The notes beneath the pieces were generated by a model. The model was not told the DNA's origin. It did no database searches and saw nothing but the letters and a program-made list of their open reading frames with translations. 62,000 bases of DNA from Diphasiastrum complanatum (Eukaryota > Streptophyta > Lycopodiopsida > Lycopodiales > Lycopodiaceae): contig CM055099.1 in assembly GCA_029204225.1 (NCBI GenBank), positions 63,442,142-63,504,141 on the forward strand, written 5' to 3'. Shown here in pieces: positions 36,001 to 48,844 of this stretch. Each line of letters begins with the position of its first letter. Position 1 is the stretch's first letter. The position numbers and the translations under genes were made by a program.

Positions 36001-36240
36001 AGTTGCATGTGCTCATATTTAAAACTTAACCGTGCTCATCTTCTTCGTGTTTCTACTCTCCTTGAGAAATCTTCAAAACTTTCATGTTGCTACATTCTAG
36101 CAATGAAGCATAAAGCACTCAATGTACTATTGTGGCCATTGAATGTTGTGATCGTAGTGCGATTCACAAGTTATATGGAACTTCGCCTTCCTAGTTTCCT
36201 CTAGAATATTAGCATTAGCTCTATAACAAAATATCCCATG
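33019..36240. other. No recognisable coding region; interior of the LTR element at first
   Basis: After the PBS a leader-like stretch holds two diverged direct copies of a CAGCACCTTTGCTGATTT ... AGTGAAGATCCG block (about 33,089 and 33,398). It also has several GGCGCCC or GGGCACCC words. No gag, protease or RT motif was found on either strand, so the element is either a non-coding (LARD-like) derivative or interrupted early. The rest is AT-rich without motifs. Confidence 0.45.
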
Positions 36241-36249
36241 TGCCTTATA

Positions 36250-36850
36250 ACTAAGGGATATTTCCCTTACCAAACCATCTTAAGAGTCGTGTCTTTCATC
36301 ATGCGGTTTGGCACTTCCACAAGCTCCCAAGTATGGTGAAAATTGAATGCATTTTCTCAATGTCTACTACTACCCCCCCCAATTGTCTAGCTACACCCTT
36401 TGTCTTTTCCAAATGCACCATCAATAATTCCCCTTCCCTCAACTATTCTCCTTAGCAACAAAATGTTGGTTACAAATTTCCTTTGTATTTGAATTCTAAG
36501 GCGTCCCATACCTCTTTGTGTTGGGCATCTTGCACCCATGCAATTGTAATTCCCCAAGAGTCGAGCATATTTTCACAATTGTCTTTGTTTCAATATGTCT
36601 ACATCTTTAGGAACTTCTTCATGATAGATGTGATTGTTTTTTCCTTGCCCTCAACAACCCCCCTAGCTCCTCCAACACCATGGGGATCTACCATCACCAA
36701 AGTGAGGAGTCTAACCTTCAAACATTTCAATCACACTCAAATCCATATGGTCATGAATTTACTTTGTCAATTTCACTCTAGTCTCCTGACTTCTTCTCAA
36801 TCCTTCTTTGCTCTGTGCAAATGTGACTCCAGAGATTTACCAAAGGCTTA
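36250..36850 (-). pseudogene. Strongly decayed copia relic (gag, RT words)
   Basis: With stops and frame breaks the minus strand reads ITIAWVQDAQHKEVWDALEF then KYKGN, like the Gag helix preceding the UBN2 repeat. It continues LREGELLMVHLEKTKGVARQ, like the GES...H...F..IV.QL stretch, and further down FHHTWELVEVPNR, like the RT entry TWxLVxLPxGK. The order is right for copia, but the identity is low and each piece is short, so this is a tentative reading. Confidence 0.35.
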
Positions 36851-37924
36851 AAGCAACAAACAAAACAAACATGAAAACATGTACTAACTGAAACACAAGA
36901 TCACAAAGCACACATATTGCTTCATATAGTACTTCATAATAATTATAATCAAGAGACCATTATATATCAAGAAGTGACATATGCCATATCACCAAAGCAT
37001 GTGTCAAAAAACCTATTTTATTTCACAAAATACTAACTACTAACTAACTTTCATCATACTGTAAAGTGGACATGTATGTTACCCAGAAGCTGTTCTTCTA
37101 TCCACTTGGGATTCCTAAGACAATTATCAAACAAAAGAAGTCCCTGCTTGGCTTTTTCGTGATTTTATTGAGCACATGGCACTTTGTCATCAACAACCAA
37201 GGGAATTAAGTGTTGTTCGCCCCATCAACAATCAACACATTCATTGAAGTCCAAGTTCCACGATTTGCACTGGAAAGTTGTTTGGCTCATTTTGTAGAGC
37301 ATTAAGATGTCTTCCTTTCCACCTCGCCAACTCTATTAAGAACCACTCTTCATCTTGAATACATGTCTAAATTTTTCATTTTTGTGGCCCTTAAAGGACA
37401 TAATTGCCCTACTTTCATGTTTGCCCTTGTACTTTTGGATCCAAAGGGTTTCCACACATTAAACCTACTCGCTTTTTGCATAAAGCCCGTGGACCTTATA
37501 TGCAAAAAGTTATCAAACATCTCAATTTTGCATCATACACAACTAACATAAGTGCCTCAGTATCATGCAACACAAGTTAAACGCTTGGGAGTATGGTTTC
37601 ACGTATACCCAAGGGCCCTCAAAAGTGTACAACCTTCTCATTCCTTCACCCCTCACTAGTACCTATAGGAAGATGCCCAAAATAAATACTTCATAAAGTA
37701 TGCCTAATAAATATTCCCAAAAACTTTCAAAAAACAAGCTTTTAAGGGAATTTTTAATTTCAAGAAAAAGCACACAATCTAGGTGCCATAAATAGTGATC
37801 ATAGCATAGCTTGCAAGGGCTGGGTATGCAAAATTTGCAATTAACATCATGAAATTCAAACTCTGATTCTAACGCATCACATCAGTTCGTTGATGATAAG
37901 ACACAATGAAGATCCATATAGGGC

Positions 37925-37990
<66 letters not shown>

Positions 37991-38705
37991 ACTCTTTAAG
38001 AAACACAATTGCAACAACTTACTACCATGATGATAATGCCTCCTCATACTTGCATAGCAAGGTCAAATCTTAGCTGCAAAATGAGTTACAAAACAAGATT
38101 CCAATATTCAGATTAGCCACATGCATCCTGCCCTCACATCCCCACATCCTGGTACAGAATTACATGTCAGCAAGCAGTGTGGTAATATCAGAACCTTGCT
38201 CCAAGAATATATCTTCTAAACCTTACCTAAAGCTTCATGCATAATGTAACACAAAATGGTGCTTTTCCTTGGAAGAGTCACCCTATAGCTCTCCAATCTT
38301 TTAAGGAATCCATCAAATCTTGTTCAGCCCAAATTCAGGAGCAAACTATGTTCTATATGGGGCCACTTAAATGTTGGATTAAGACCACTAAAAACTCATG
38401 TTGATCGTAATTTTCCATTAAGAAAATGCCTTCAAATCGAAATTTTCCCCCGAACAACAAAATACATGAAACTCAGGTGCTTACATCTGAATCTGCTTGA
38501 ATTTTGTTGTGAATATGCTTAGTCTGGCACCAACATTTGAGTGCAAGTAGAAAAAATTTAACTTTCAGTTCCGGTCCTAAATTCAGTGAACTGCAGTTGC
38601 TTGCAGCCCCTCTGGTAAGCTGTTCCCTGAGGCCTTCGCATTCTCGATTGTTCTTGTCAGATTCCCAATATTTTCCTGCAAGGGCAAACTTTTGGTTAAA
38701 ACCTT
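36851..38705. other. No recognisable gene apart from a CT array
   Basis: AT-rich DNA with short frames lacking motifs. The CT array at 37,928-37,987 is the only clear structure. Confidence 0.45.
37928..37987. repeat. (TC)n microsatellite, 60 bp
   Basis: A perfect TC run. Confidence 0.97.
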
Positions 38706-38709
38706 ATCG

Positions 38710-39115
38710 AATTAAAATTCTAAGACAAACAATATCAATTTGCAGGGTGCAAAGCCACAAACTGCATATTCTGGGATGCCATGGGTTATTATAGTCTGCC
38801 AACGAATAGAATAAACGAAATCCCAAACATGGAAAAAAGGCCATATCCTAGAAAAGTTCCGATGCAAGAGGGTCCTTCAAATCTAAAGCCGAGACCAATC
38901 TAATTCTCAAATCAACATTGTCAATTTGCAGGGTGCACAGCATAAAACTGCACATGCAAGTACGTGAAAAGTTCCTATATTCTGCAAATAAGTAGGTTGC
39001 ATGTCCATAGAATAAACGAAATCACAAACATGGAAAAAAAGGCTATATCTTAGAAATATTCAATTGCATGAGCATCCTCCAAGTCTAAACCTGAGACCAA
39101 TAGATAAATTGCCAA
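38710..39115. repeat. Two tandem copies of a ~200-bp unit
   Basis: The words CAATTTGCAGGGTGCA (38,736 and 38,932), ATAAACGAAATC (38,811 and 39,012) and the AACATGGAAAAAAGGC/CTATATCTTAGAAA and GAGACCAAT segments recur in the same order about 196-201 bp apart. Indels and substitutions show that this is an older duplication. Confidence 0.8.
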
Positions 39116-39123
39116 ACATTAAA

Positions 39124-39560
39124 GAAATTCTGAATCCAAAAAAGACACCAAAATACATTCATTTTCTGCCCAGATGCTTTTTCAATTCTGCCTGCACTAT
39201 TTTCAATGCTTAACCATTCTATGTACATTATACTTTTGTAGTTCATTAAAAATCATATAACTTTTAAACCATAGCTCCTATTGAGACAAAAATTATACCG
39301 TTGGAAAGCATTCGCCGAGAGCTTTCCAATGACACGTTCTATGACCTACTTTTCAGCTATCGTTCAAAAGTTATAGCCAGTCAAAATCTCAAAAGACCCA
39401 GTATCTCTTTTGTGCACGGATAACTAACCCTCTTAACCACATATATCTTATGTGCGCAAATAGAGCACCCTCTCAATGAGAGGCTACTCTATGGGCGCAC
39501 AAAAGAGATATTGGGTTTTCTAAAAACTTGAAACTGGCTATAACTTTTGAACGGTATCTC
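39124..39560. mobile_element. Inverted-repeat element, copy B (related to 13,356-13,710)
   Basis: The left end GAAATTCTGAATCCAAAAAA parallels the left arm of copy A. About 180 bp inside it lies the shared body TTGGAAAGC...AGCTTTCC followed by ATGACACGTT and ATGACC, as in copy A. The right half contains a hairpin: GTTCAAAAGTTATAGCCAGT to TCTCTTTTGTGC (about 39,363-39,416) is repeated in inverted orientation at about 39,495-39,553. No coding capacity. Confidence 0.5.
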
Positions 39561-42500
39561 CCTACTATGAATTTCTCTCATTGCACTTTACAAACTTGTG
39601 ATTGAGATTTAGAAAAGTCTTCAATTTTAGCACCCCATCTTTTTCGTACTTTTTCATGTGCTTTTAGGATCTAATTGGATCATCGATATTCTTAGAGTAA
39701 GATGTTTCTACGAATACAATACCCGACTTTAATTTGTATAAATTGACTTATTGATTTCCCACATTTTACATACATGATTATTGCTGAATGGGATAAGATA
39801 GTGTTGTCCAATATTCGACTGACTACTTTTGCTTATACTCTTTCGTCTACAACTCAGACACCAGTCAGTATCTACAAATGAGGTCCAACCACCAGCAAAT
39901 ACAGGTGATATACAGCCATAGGAATTCAGGGGGTTGCAAGATATTAAAGAGAAGGTACCTATAAAGGATCGGGGTGATGAGATATGGGCTCCTTTTTTGG
40001 TAATTATAGGATGCACACAGCTATTTCATCATACAAACTCCTTATATGGTTCTGATTGGGGTCTCTTTCTACATCATATGTATGTTTAGAGCTAGCTATT
40101 CTTCCTATACTTTGTTATTTGTTTACACTGCTTTGACATATTGCTTGGCCTTCAGGGGCCCTTCGAGTATATTGTTGTTATGTATAGGATGATACCCAAT
40201 ATAACAAAGGAAGCATCAAATCTTCAACCCTATGGAGTCCAAACACAAAGTCTTAGACCATCGTATGCATAGAATGGACAAAATGTGACAGCTCCCTAGA
40301 GTATGTGCAGGTCACATGCTCACATGTGTCCACATTGCCTTTCACACATTTGTAAACGACCAGCGTACTGACTTTTTCTCAGTTCTCTGAAGGTGTAAGC
40401 CTTAAGGCAGACTCAATCACAATGAAGGCTAGCACTAAATATCAACATATCACTTAATGGGCCCTTCAAATATCCTAGGATCTTTATACACCTTCAAGGC
40501 CAACCTACCTACCTCTATATAAGTCTTTACCTCCTACAACATAAAATTCGTGGTTATATGACGAAATTGGGATGCATTTGAGTCAATTCCTGCACTCATG
40601 GCCCCTTTGAATAGTGTAGAATCTTTGTAGCCTGTACGACTGATTGGCATTTTTTTGGTAATTTCCCGACAGGTGCATAAGACTGAAAGGTGCATTTCAA
40701 GTATGTGGCATAGAGAGAGAAGCTTGTCGGTGTCTCCTCCACTCATCACAAACCCTTTCCGTATACAAAGGCCCAATTTTTAGTAACTTACACAAGTTAA
40801 GGCATTTTGGCCTATCTATCATTCCATAGATCAAGTTATATTGCAAGTACACTTAATATTTTTAATTACTTGTACTTGCAATATTTGATAATTCTAACAT
40901 ACATCATTAGTGTTGCTTTATGAAAATGACGAGAGAGATCCCATGACATAATATTTTGTTGTCTGCAACAAAGCTTTAGGCGCACAATGGGATTGTAATA
41001 TGAATGGTATTTGACAACAATGTTCCTGGGTAGAAGAGTTGTTATGGCACACATTAGAAGAGTGCCAGTATTGGTATTTGGCAGCAATGGTCTTTCTTCA
41101 TGCTCCAAGGCATCAAGCACATGTTGGTGCTTTTCTCTGGCATTCTTGATTTATAGGTGCAATGGGTTGGTTCATAGACAGCAACGGAGTCTCGACTTTC
41201 AGCACAAGTGTTTCATTCGATAAATATTACAAGATGGTCCATTAAGAATTTAATTCAGTTAACTCCTTATTCATAAGTTGGCCTATTATGGATGAATATA
41301 TTGTTCCATTGAGGGATCTACTTCAAACTTCCAAGCATGTATGGGAGTCAGGTGTATATCATTACATTGGACTCTGCTTGTCTATGTTGGCATTGTTGAG
41401 ACACTTTGCAGTCTTCTTTACATATGAGTCTTGGATTTAACAATATACTTTTGAGGCATCTGAAATTGGTTATTGTTGTTTCTATGCAGTGTTTATGTGG
41501 ACAATTGACACTAGCTCCTAGTGTCACTCAATCCAATGCATGTGCTATACAGGTAGATTGGAGTCTATTTGTATATATTGGCCATTCTCTGCTATATAAG
41601 TAGGTTGGAGTCTATTTGTATAAATTAGGCCATTCTCTACTACTTTGGATTGCAGTCCTGATCCCTTCAAAGATATTGACTACGATGAATATATGTTGAG
41701 TTCTTCACTATCGGGCATTTTTTGTCATGCCACCACAATTTTGATATCGTTGAGAGGGCCAAGTGGCCAATAGAGCTTCTTATCATTTATAAGTGACTTT
41801 TCACCACTACATTTATCTTTTTTCTCCAATATATATAATTCTGACGACTACTTTGGGGCCCTATATCCACTGTCACAGAAAGCCTATAAAAGTCAGTCAT
41901 TATATTTTGTTTTGGCACATGATCTTGGTTTATAGTATGCACTTTATGACGAGATAAATTGTGCAAAAATACTCTATACTATTAGTAGCATCTCAGTTTG
42001 AACTTTGTATGCAAAAGCTCTCTTATGATATTCTATAAGCATGATGCACATATTGATGCTTTTTTCATTATTGATCCACACAAGTAGCATGATGCTCCAA
42101 GATTTGCACTTATGTGGTAAACTTCAGTATATGCATGTTTGCAATGGAGGTCCAACAAGGATCTTGCAATAGAGTTTCTAAATGATACAAAGCTATTTTT
42201 ACATCTTCCAGTTATTCTTCACATTCATGCGTAATGCAGCAGGTATCAACATCAGGTGCAGCGTTTGATGCAAAGCCGTTAAGGACATACAGTGCCCCTG
42301 AGATCATTTTTGTGAATATTAGGTCACCAAGCTTATAGGCCCACTATGTCCTTCCAAAACGTTGTCTCCCTTGCTTTTTGAATTGCGCATTGAAGTTTCC
42401 TGAAACGTTCAGTTATAGTTCTCCTAAAGACTATGAATAAAGGCTACAGACACTCATATTTAGCTTTTGATTATTAATATGCTTGGACTCTTCATGGGAG

Positions 42501-43111
42501 AGCTCAACTACATTGGTTGTAGGGCTTTCGTCTATGATTGTACATACCACTTGGTAACCTTCAGTAATCTTTGAAGGTGATTGTTTGTTCATCAATTATG
42601 CAATTTCTATGCTTTATGTGATACCATATCTGTTAATTTGTTAATTTAACATATACACAGTGCCCCTTAGCACATTATTATGAATATCAAAGCACCAAGC
42701 CCATTAGCGCACTATTGCTTCCAAAACTGTTGCCTCCTTTACTAGTACGTTATACAGAGCACTTCTTGGAAGGTTCATTCACAGTTCCTCGAAAGAGTAA
42801 AAGGAGCTAGAGATTGTTCAGGTTTTGAATTTTCCAATATTATGGAAAATTTCATCATTTTATTCGAGTGCTTATAAAGAGAAAACATTGAGCTTTTGAA
42901 AAGGGGGTATCAAATCCAGAAAATATATATTGTGTGCATGTTCTAGTAGCATACCTACCAAAGGCTTCTCAATAGATTTGATATTGGTTGTAGATTCAAC
43001 TTCGTGAGGCATTGCATCTTGTTATATACAGGAATGTTCTTCATATCAATGAACATCAACAACATATAATGTCATAAGCCAAGGAAATTGTTTGTGTGGC
43101 ACGCATTGTAT
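39561..43111. other. No recognisable gene; two small duplications
   Basis: Open frames are short and motif-free. A 47-bp tandem duplication (GTAGATTGGAGTCTATTTGT unit) lies at 41,553 and 41,600. A diverged direct repeat of about 140 bp begins ACAGTGCCCC at about 42,278 and 42,658, sharing CACCAAGC and CTTCCAAAAC words in order. The stretch may be downstream flank of eIF3m or old intergenic DNA. Confidence 0.4.
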
Positions 43112-43119
43112 ATCCAGAT
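43112..43119. repeat. Left target-site duplication ATCCAGAT
   Basis: The 8-bp word ATCCAGAT abuts the left end of the foldback element and is repeated exactly at 43,557-43,564 on the other side. Eight base pairs is the duplication length of hAT transposition. Confidence 0.88.
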
Positions 43120-43556
43120 CAGACATGAGGGTCCGGGCCGGACGCGGGTAATCTGCGTCCGCGTCCGGCGTCCGGACCCGGACGCGTCCGACCCCTGGAC
43201 GCGGGGTCAGACGCGTCCATTTTTTTTTTAAACTTTTTTTTATTTTTTTTAAACCTAATTAACACTAACAAAATTTTAATATTTAAAAAAAAAAAGGGTG
43301 GACGCATTCGAACGCGGACGCGCGTTCGCGCCTGGGGTCTGCTTCCTTAGATCTGGATCTAAGGAAGCGGACCCTGCATCTGAACACGTGTCCGGGGGTC
43401 CGGACGCGTCCACTTTTTTTTTTTTTGAATTTTGTGTTAAATAGCATTAAAAAACAAAAAAAAAATTTGGACGCGTCCGCAGGGTCGGACGCGTCCGGGT
43501 CCGGACGCTAGACGCGGACGCAGACGCGGAATGTCCGATGCGGACCCTCATTTCTG
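43120..43556. mobile_element. GC-rich foldback hAT MITE, 437 bp
   Basis: Terminal inverted repeats are CAGACATGAGGGTCCG on the left and, read on the other strand, CAGAAATGAGGGTCCG on the right. They are flanked by the perfect 8-bp duplication ATCCAGAT. The TIR start CAG and 8-bp duplication assign it to the hAT superfamily. The arms extend imperfectly for about 100 bp through repeated GGACGCGTCCG and GTCCGCGTCC words. The centre has a further palindrome (GCTTCCTTAGATC/GATCTAAGGAAGC) between oligo-T/oligo-A tracts. It is non-coding and far richer in CG than its AT-rich surroundings. Movement would need a transposase in trans; the hAT gene at 30.8 kb is a candidate only by superfamily. Confidence 0.88.
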
Positions 43557-43564
43557 ATCCAGAT
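43557..43564. repeat. Right target-site duplication ATCCAGAT
   Basis: Exact copy of the left 8-bp duplication. Confidence 0.88.
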
Positions 43565-43720
43565 ATACATATAAGTAAAGCTCAAACATATACATAAACT
43601 CAAATGTAATCATGAGAAACACTGAAAATCACACATGCTTGGATATTACCTGCTGATGCAAATATTAAATAAAAAATCAGTACAGGTTTTGAAAATTAGA
43701 ATAAGATGACAGAACCAAAC

Positions 43721-46700
43721 CTTCCAAACTGCAAGCTTTGAGCGCAGATCCCTCCATTGAGCAGGTCCAAAAACTCTCTCTGTCCATCGACTGTAATTTA
43801 ACATCACTACCACCATTAGCAACATCATAATTTACTTTCACATCCTTCACTTGCATATGCAACAAGAAGTTAAAAAGGGATGGTTTGAAATCAAAGGTGA
43901 GCATTCATAGGCAAAAATAGCTAAGAAAATAACTTATTTCCAAATTCCCCAATAAAGCTTCTCTCCAAAAATCCTTGATTTCGCAATGCGTTTTGAGACC
44001 ACTCATGTTTTTGGATGTTCCAATGTGTGAGCCACTTTTGGAAGTCTAACCATGATGGTTGTTGGTACCTCTGCATAGCAAATTTTGAGAGGCAACTGCC
44101 TCGCACTCTCTCAAATTCAATCTTCAGCCCACGTAGTTGTAAGGATGCTCTCACCCCACATCTCACATCCATAAAGTAGCAACATGGCAACTAGTGCTTC
44201 AAATAGTCTCATCTTATGCCATCTTGATATGTCAATGCAGCGATATGATGCTTCCATAGAGAAGCAAGCTTTCCATCCACCTCATAGTCTTTTGTCTAGG
44301 CAAGTGTTCCAACAAAGTGATTGGGGCACTTAATTCCCAAAAATTTGAAATCTTGTAGTGAAAATCACCATTTTCCTTTGAACATTATCATGTGCACTTG
44401 TGATTCTATGAACGCTAAAGAATATGGTTTCAGGCTTCAGCTTTCTACGCAACAATGAACTTTGAAATGTAGTTTTCAATAGAATCCAAGCAGCTCCTGC
44501 CCTGCTAAAAACTAGGTCTATGGGATAGACCAATGAGAATACAACAAATGACGAGGTGGTGATGCCCTGGAATGAGCAAATGAGGTGGTGATGATGACAT
44601 TTTTGACATCTTCTCATAAGTCTTTCCCATACCTCCAAAATGATGAGCCAATGATGATTTGGTATATGCAACACTGACAAATATGCAATGATAATAACTT
44701 CGTCTGAACTAGACAAAAATATACTCTAGAAAACACATGAATAAGGACAAATTGCAGCTAGCTGCTTTAGCTGAAAGAAGGTTCTATTTCTTGAACTCAT
44801 ACTAAAAACTAAAAGTTAGAATTTACGTTTTATTATGCAAAAATGAGATGCCAGATGATATTAAACTCGATCATATTTCAGGATAGAAATCTCTTTCACA
44901 TTAACAAAATCAGTGCACCTTATAATAATAACTTGACGCATCTGATCCATCTTTGCATCCAACACCTTTGATGCAATACCTCGAACAATCCAATATTCAA
45001 TATCATCATCCCCCACCTGCACACAAATGGAATTCCTCATATTCTATGGAGGATACAATGTTGGCCAAGAGACGGATTATTCCATGTCATTGAATTTTGA
45101 ACTAAAAAAGCCTTATGTTTGGATCAAACTTGGGGAGATATCAATTGCAAACAACAACAAATGATCACACAAGAAATTTCAACACTTTCTCACCTTCAAC
45201 GTGTCTCTCAAAGTTACATATGGAACCTCTCCAGAACTTTTTGATGCTAGACCAGCTAGGGACATCAGTCTCATCTTTGTAACACAATCTTCATGTACTA
45301 AACCTGCATATATGATTGAAGCAAAAAATATAGTTCATTGCCATTCTGTTCGGTAAGGTGCCATTTTATCGTTGAAGGCCAGATGCACTAAATGATGCAT
45401 ATGTAAGCTATGCACTGGTTCCAAAAGGAATAAGCTTAGGGACTACACAAGGGCAGAATAATTCGTACCATAGTTTTTCAAAAAACTTGCATTTGCGGCC
45501 TGAAATTCCAAATAAGCATCCAATCGGGACGTAAGAAAAATCTCCAGTAACTGATACACAGCAGCATACTTACCATCCCTTTCAAGTTGTCGGACAGCTG
45601 GCATTTCCAATAGGTCACACTGCAAAAACTTACAGCTTCAGTTGGATAGACTGATGAAGTTGTACAAACTAGTCAAATCAAAGGACATTAGTCAGCCCCA
45701 TCCATACAGGCACTGAAATCTTATATCAGGTTAGCATTAGCACTAAAGAGCTGGCAAACAATAAGAGGTAAAAAGAACTACGGAAATAGCCTTAAGCTGG
45801 AGCATATAATAATAATAGCATGTAGACAGCTATCTTCCTGCTAACAATAAAAAAAAAGTGCACTCGATTATCTGATAAACAGGTGTACTTATAGAATATA
45901 ACTTCATGTTTAGCTGTCAAAAATGTAAGGTAACTAACATACTTGAAAAACATCTGGTGCTTTAACGAACTCAATTATGGCTCTGACTGCCTCTTCTTTA
46001 GCTTCGCCAAGGGTGTTGGGATCCTCGTCAGTAGAAGTTGCAAGATATTTAAGCAAAAATGAGAAAGAATCCTTTGCAGAACTGTGACAAATCCCAAAAT
46101 CATCAAGTTGTAAGAGGCACACTGACATTTTAAAACTAGTTGAGAAGCATGAATTCAGAAAAAATACATTGACAGATTGGAAAGTGCTGAGTTGTGCAAA
46201 AATACTGTCATCAAGTTGATGGAAAAAAATGGCATACCCCTTGTTATCCTTGAGAATATTGGTCAACGCCAAATAGAGCTCTCTTTTATGATTAATTCCA
46301 ATGTTCCACTCTTTCAAAAAGGTATCAATACGTTTGAAAGAAGGTATAATCAAATCGGTAACTTTCCCATTTGCAGCCAGTTTAAGAGCTCGCTTGTAGA
46401 TTAAAAAGCGTCCATAGGGAATTCCCAATACGTTATATAGATTAAAGAGACTGCATCCAGTATAAACATTTGAATCAGTACAATATGAAGATTAGCATTG
46501 TCCTGGATAATAAATTTATGTGGGACCAAAGGGTAGCTGTTCAGTACGCAAACATGGTGATCCCAGATATCACAAGAAGCTTTGTCGTACACATATGCAC
46601 TGAAGAAGCATTCAAATTGTTTTTAAATTAGAAAATAACAATTGCAATTTAGGAGAAATATAAAACAAAAAGGACCCATATTGCTCAAAGTCACCAAGCA

Positions 46701-48698
46701 GCAACACTTTAGCTTTCAGCAAATCATCACAATAGCTTACCACTATTGTCGCAACACTAAAACTAATCGAAACCTAAAATTCCTTCCAAAAAAAGTTGGC
46801 CTCAACCAATCTCCACCCTTTGACTTTTATTCCAATTTCAAAAGACAAAGCAGTGAAGTTATGCAGAAACGAAAAAACTGATCACACGTGTATTGTAGCC
46901 TCAGATCAAACATTCAGAGAAACAAATGACCACTAGGAGAAATTTGAACTATTGCATTGAGTTCTATACATCAATAGTGGGGAATGTTACATCTTCAGAC
47001 GAAGAGCCGGTTTGTCACTTGGCTGTGCAGTAACTTTTGTTGCTATCTGGTCAGCCATAGCCAAAGCCTCATCTGGACTTTGAGCTTTTGATACCAGATT
47101 GCAAATAACACTGAAAATGCAGTCCAGATCTACAAATTTCAAAAACAAACTGTTACTAAAGAACGTCATTCTGAATACAGGCACAAAGATTACTTCTGCA
47201 TTTATAAGTCATAGAAACCCTTATAAAAATCAACTCAGAACTACCAAAAGTCAGGATCAGATTAGAGATCAAGATAATATGTACAGTTAACAAACATTAA
47301 CATGCACAATTGAGATAAGTTCTATCTTAGTATAGAATCATCAACTCCAACACACATAGCCTGAATAAAAAACAATACATACTGATGCCCTATATGCAAT
47401 CATATGCATAGGACATTCAATATTAATCTGTATAAGAGTGATCTTTTATTATCTATTTTGTGATTATATTATGCCGAATCTATGATTGAGTTCATAACAC
47501 CATGCATGTTCACCACTTAAAGCTTTGAGGAGATTTCAATAAAGTTGCTGATTTGATTAATTAACAAACTACAATTAGATTCAATAGCCTTCTAGAGCCA
47601 CTGACCCTATTATCTACCTTGAACTAAAGTACCTATGGATTTATAAGGTACCATCTTCTCAAGTGTTAGTCATCTCATGCATCTACGTGAACAATCAAAC
47701 AGCTTTCAATATAAGTGCACTACATTTGGACAATTCCTAGTGGAGTGGGAGTATGTACATAGGATCATAAGACTGAAATTTATATGGAAAAACTCTATTA
47801 CAACCCACGCCATACACTAGGTTCTGCACTTAGCTCACTTGGAAATTTAATTTGGAAAGTTAATTCTAAAACTTAGAGCCCAGGGCAGATTTCCATGATA
47901 TTTGTGATATCTGTTCTACAAAAATATTATAAAATATTTTAAGGAAAATCACTAAAAATCCTGAGGCACACTTCAAGATACATAACAGCCAACTGATGAT
48001 CCTCAAGGCCATTCTCTCCCAACAAACATAGAGCACACCTTTCTCTGAGGAATTGCTGAGGACTAAATCAGCTGATGCAAGCAATAAAGAAACCAATTCA
48101 GACCACCTTCCATCGACAAACAGATTCTCGGCCTCTTCACAAATACGTGCAACTTGTGGCTCTGCAATCTGCAAGTCAAAATATAGGGTCATCTAACAAT
48201 AACAAGCACGAACAGAAGCACAAAAATTCGTCTGCTAGCTGCAACTTATGCTCGCACATGACTACCATCGAAACTGATGTAGAAGTTCTAACCCAGACAA
48301 AAAAATTCAAAAGTACCACTATTTGGGAGTAACAATCTACAAAAGAGCAGAAAACGATATCGTATCTTGCATTCAAATTTTCTTGTTGAAGTTAAAATAG
48401 GTATCCATATAACAGCAAAGAGGTCAGTCAGACAAAGAAGATGCACAATGCGGCCATATACTTGCAAAGAGACGCATGAAGGAATCTGACATCACGTTCG
48501 GTACTTCAAAGACAGTCAGACCTATTTCTTAATGAGGAGGTCAAAATAAAAGATGATGCTCTCAAGGATCAGATCACATAGGTGTATTCAGCTAAGACAT
48601 CTTACATCAGAACCGGCATCAGCCCAAGCGAGCTCTGCCGTGAAGCGGGCAACAGTAAGCGTCGGCTCTTCCTCTGATGTCTCCACGATCGTCGTCAT
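43721..48698 (-). CDS. EIF3M: Translation initiation factor eIF3 subunit M (3' end unresolved)
   Basis: Nine exons join in phase with GT-AG introns: 48,698-48,606; 48,168-48,039; 47,129-46,991; 46,450-46,238; 46,081-45,943; 45,619-45,469; 45,303-45,194; 45,016-44,919; 43,790-43,721 (1,143 nt, 381 codons). The protein starts MTTIVETSEEEPTLTVARFT and contains GKVTDLIIPSFKRIDTFLKE, EEAVRAIIEFVKAPDVFQCD, AAVYQLLEIFLTSRLDAYLE and SRWTERVFGPAQWRDLRSKL, closely parallel to plant eIF3m as I remember it. The PCI domain spans roughly residues 195-365. eIF3m is a PCI subunit of the eIF3 complex that supports 43S assembly in the cytosol. Arabidopsis eIF3m is about 40 residues longer. No clear last exon was found; GTAATATCCAAGCATGTGTGA after a CAG at 43,650 would add six residues. 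No stop or frameshift occurs in the nine exons. The start is chosen by homology; an in-frame upstream ATG is not needed. Confidence 0.95.
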
Positions 48699-48844
48699 AT
48701 CCGCTATGCACTGGCAAGGCGATCGGATGAAGGATGCAGCAACAATGAAGGAATGGATGGATGAATGACTGAAGACACAAATAATTGAGATAACAACAGA
48801 AAGAAAGAAATAGTCGAATCGATCGAGTAAAAATGACATAAACT

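Noticed and set aside
43120-43556. GC-rich island as a CpG-island promoter or coding exon
   Set aside because: The inverted termini, 8-bp duplications and foldback arms identify it as a transposable element; open frames inside are repeat artefacts.
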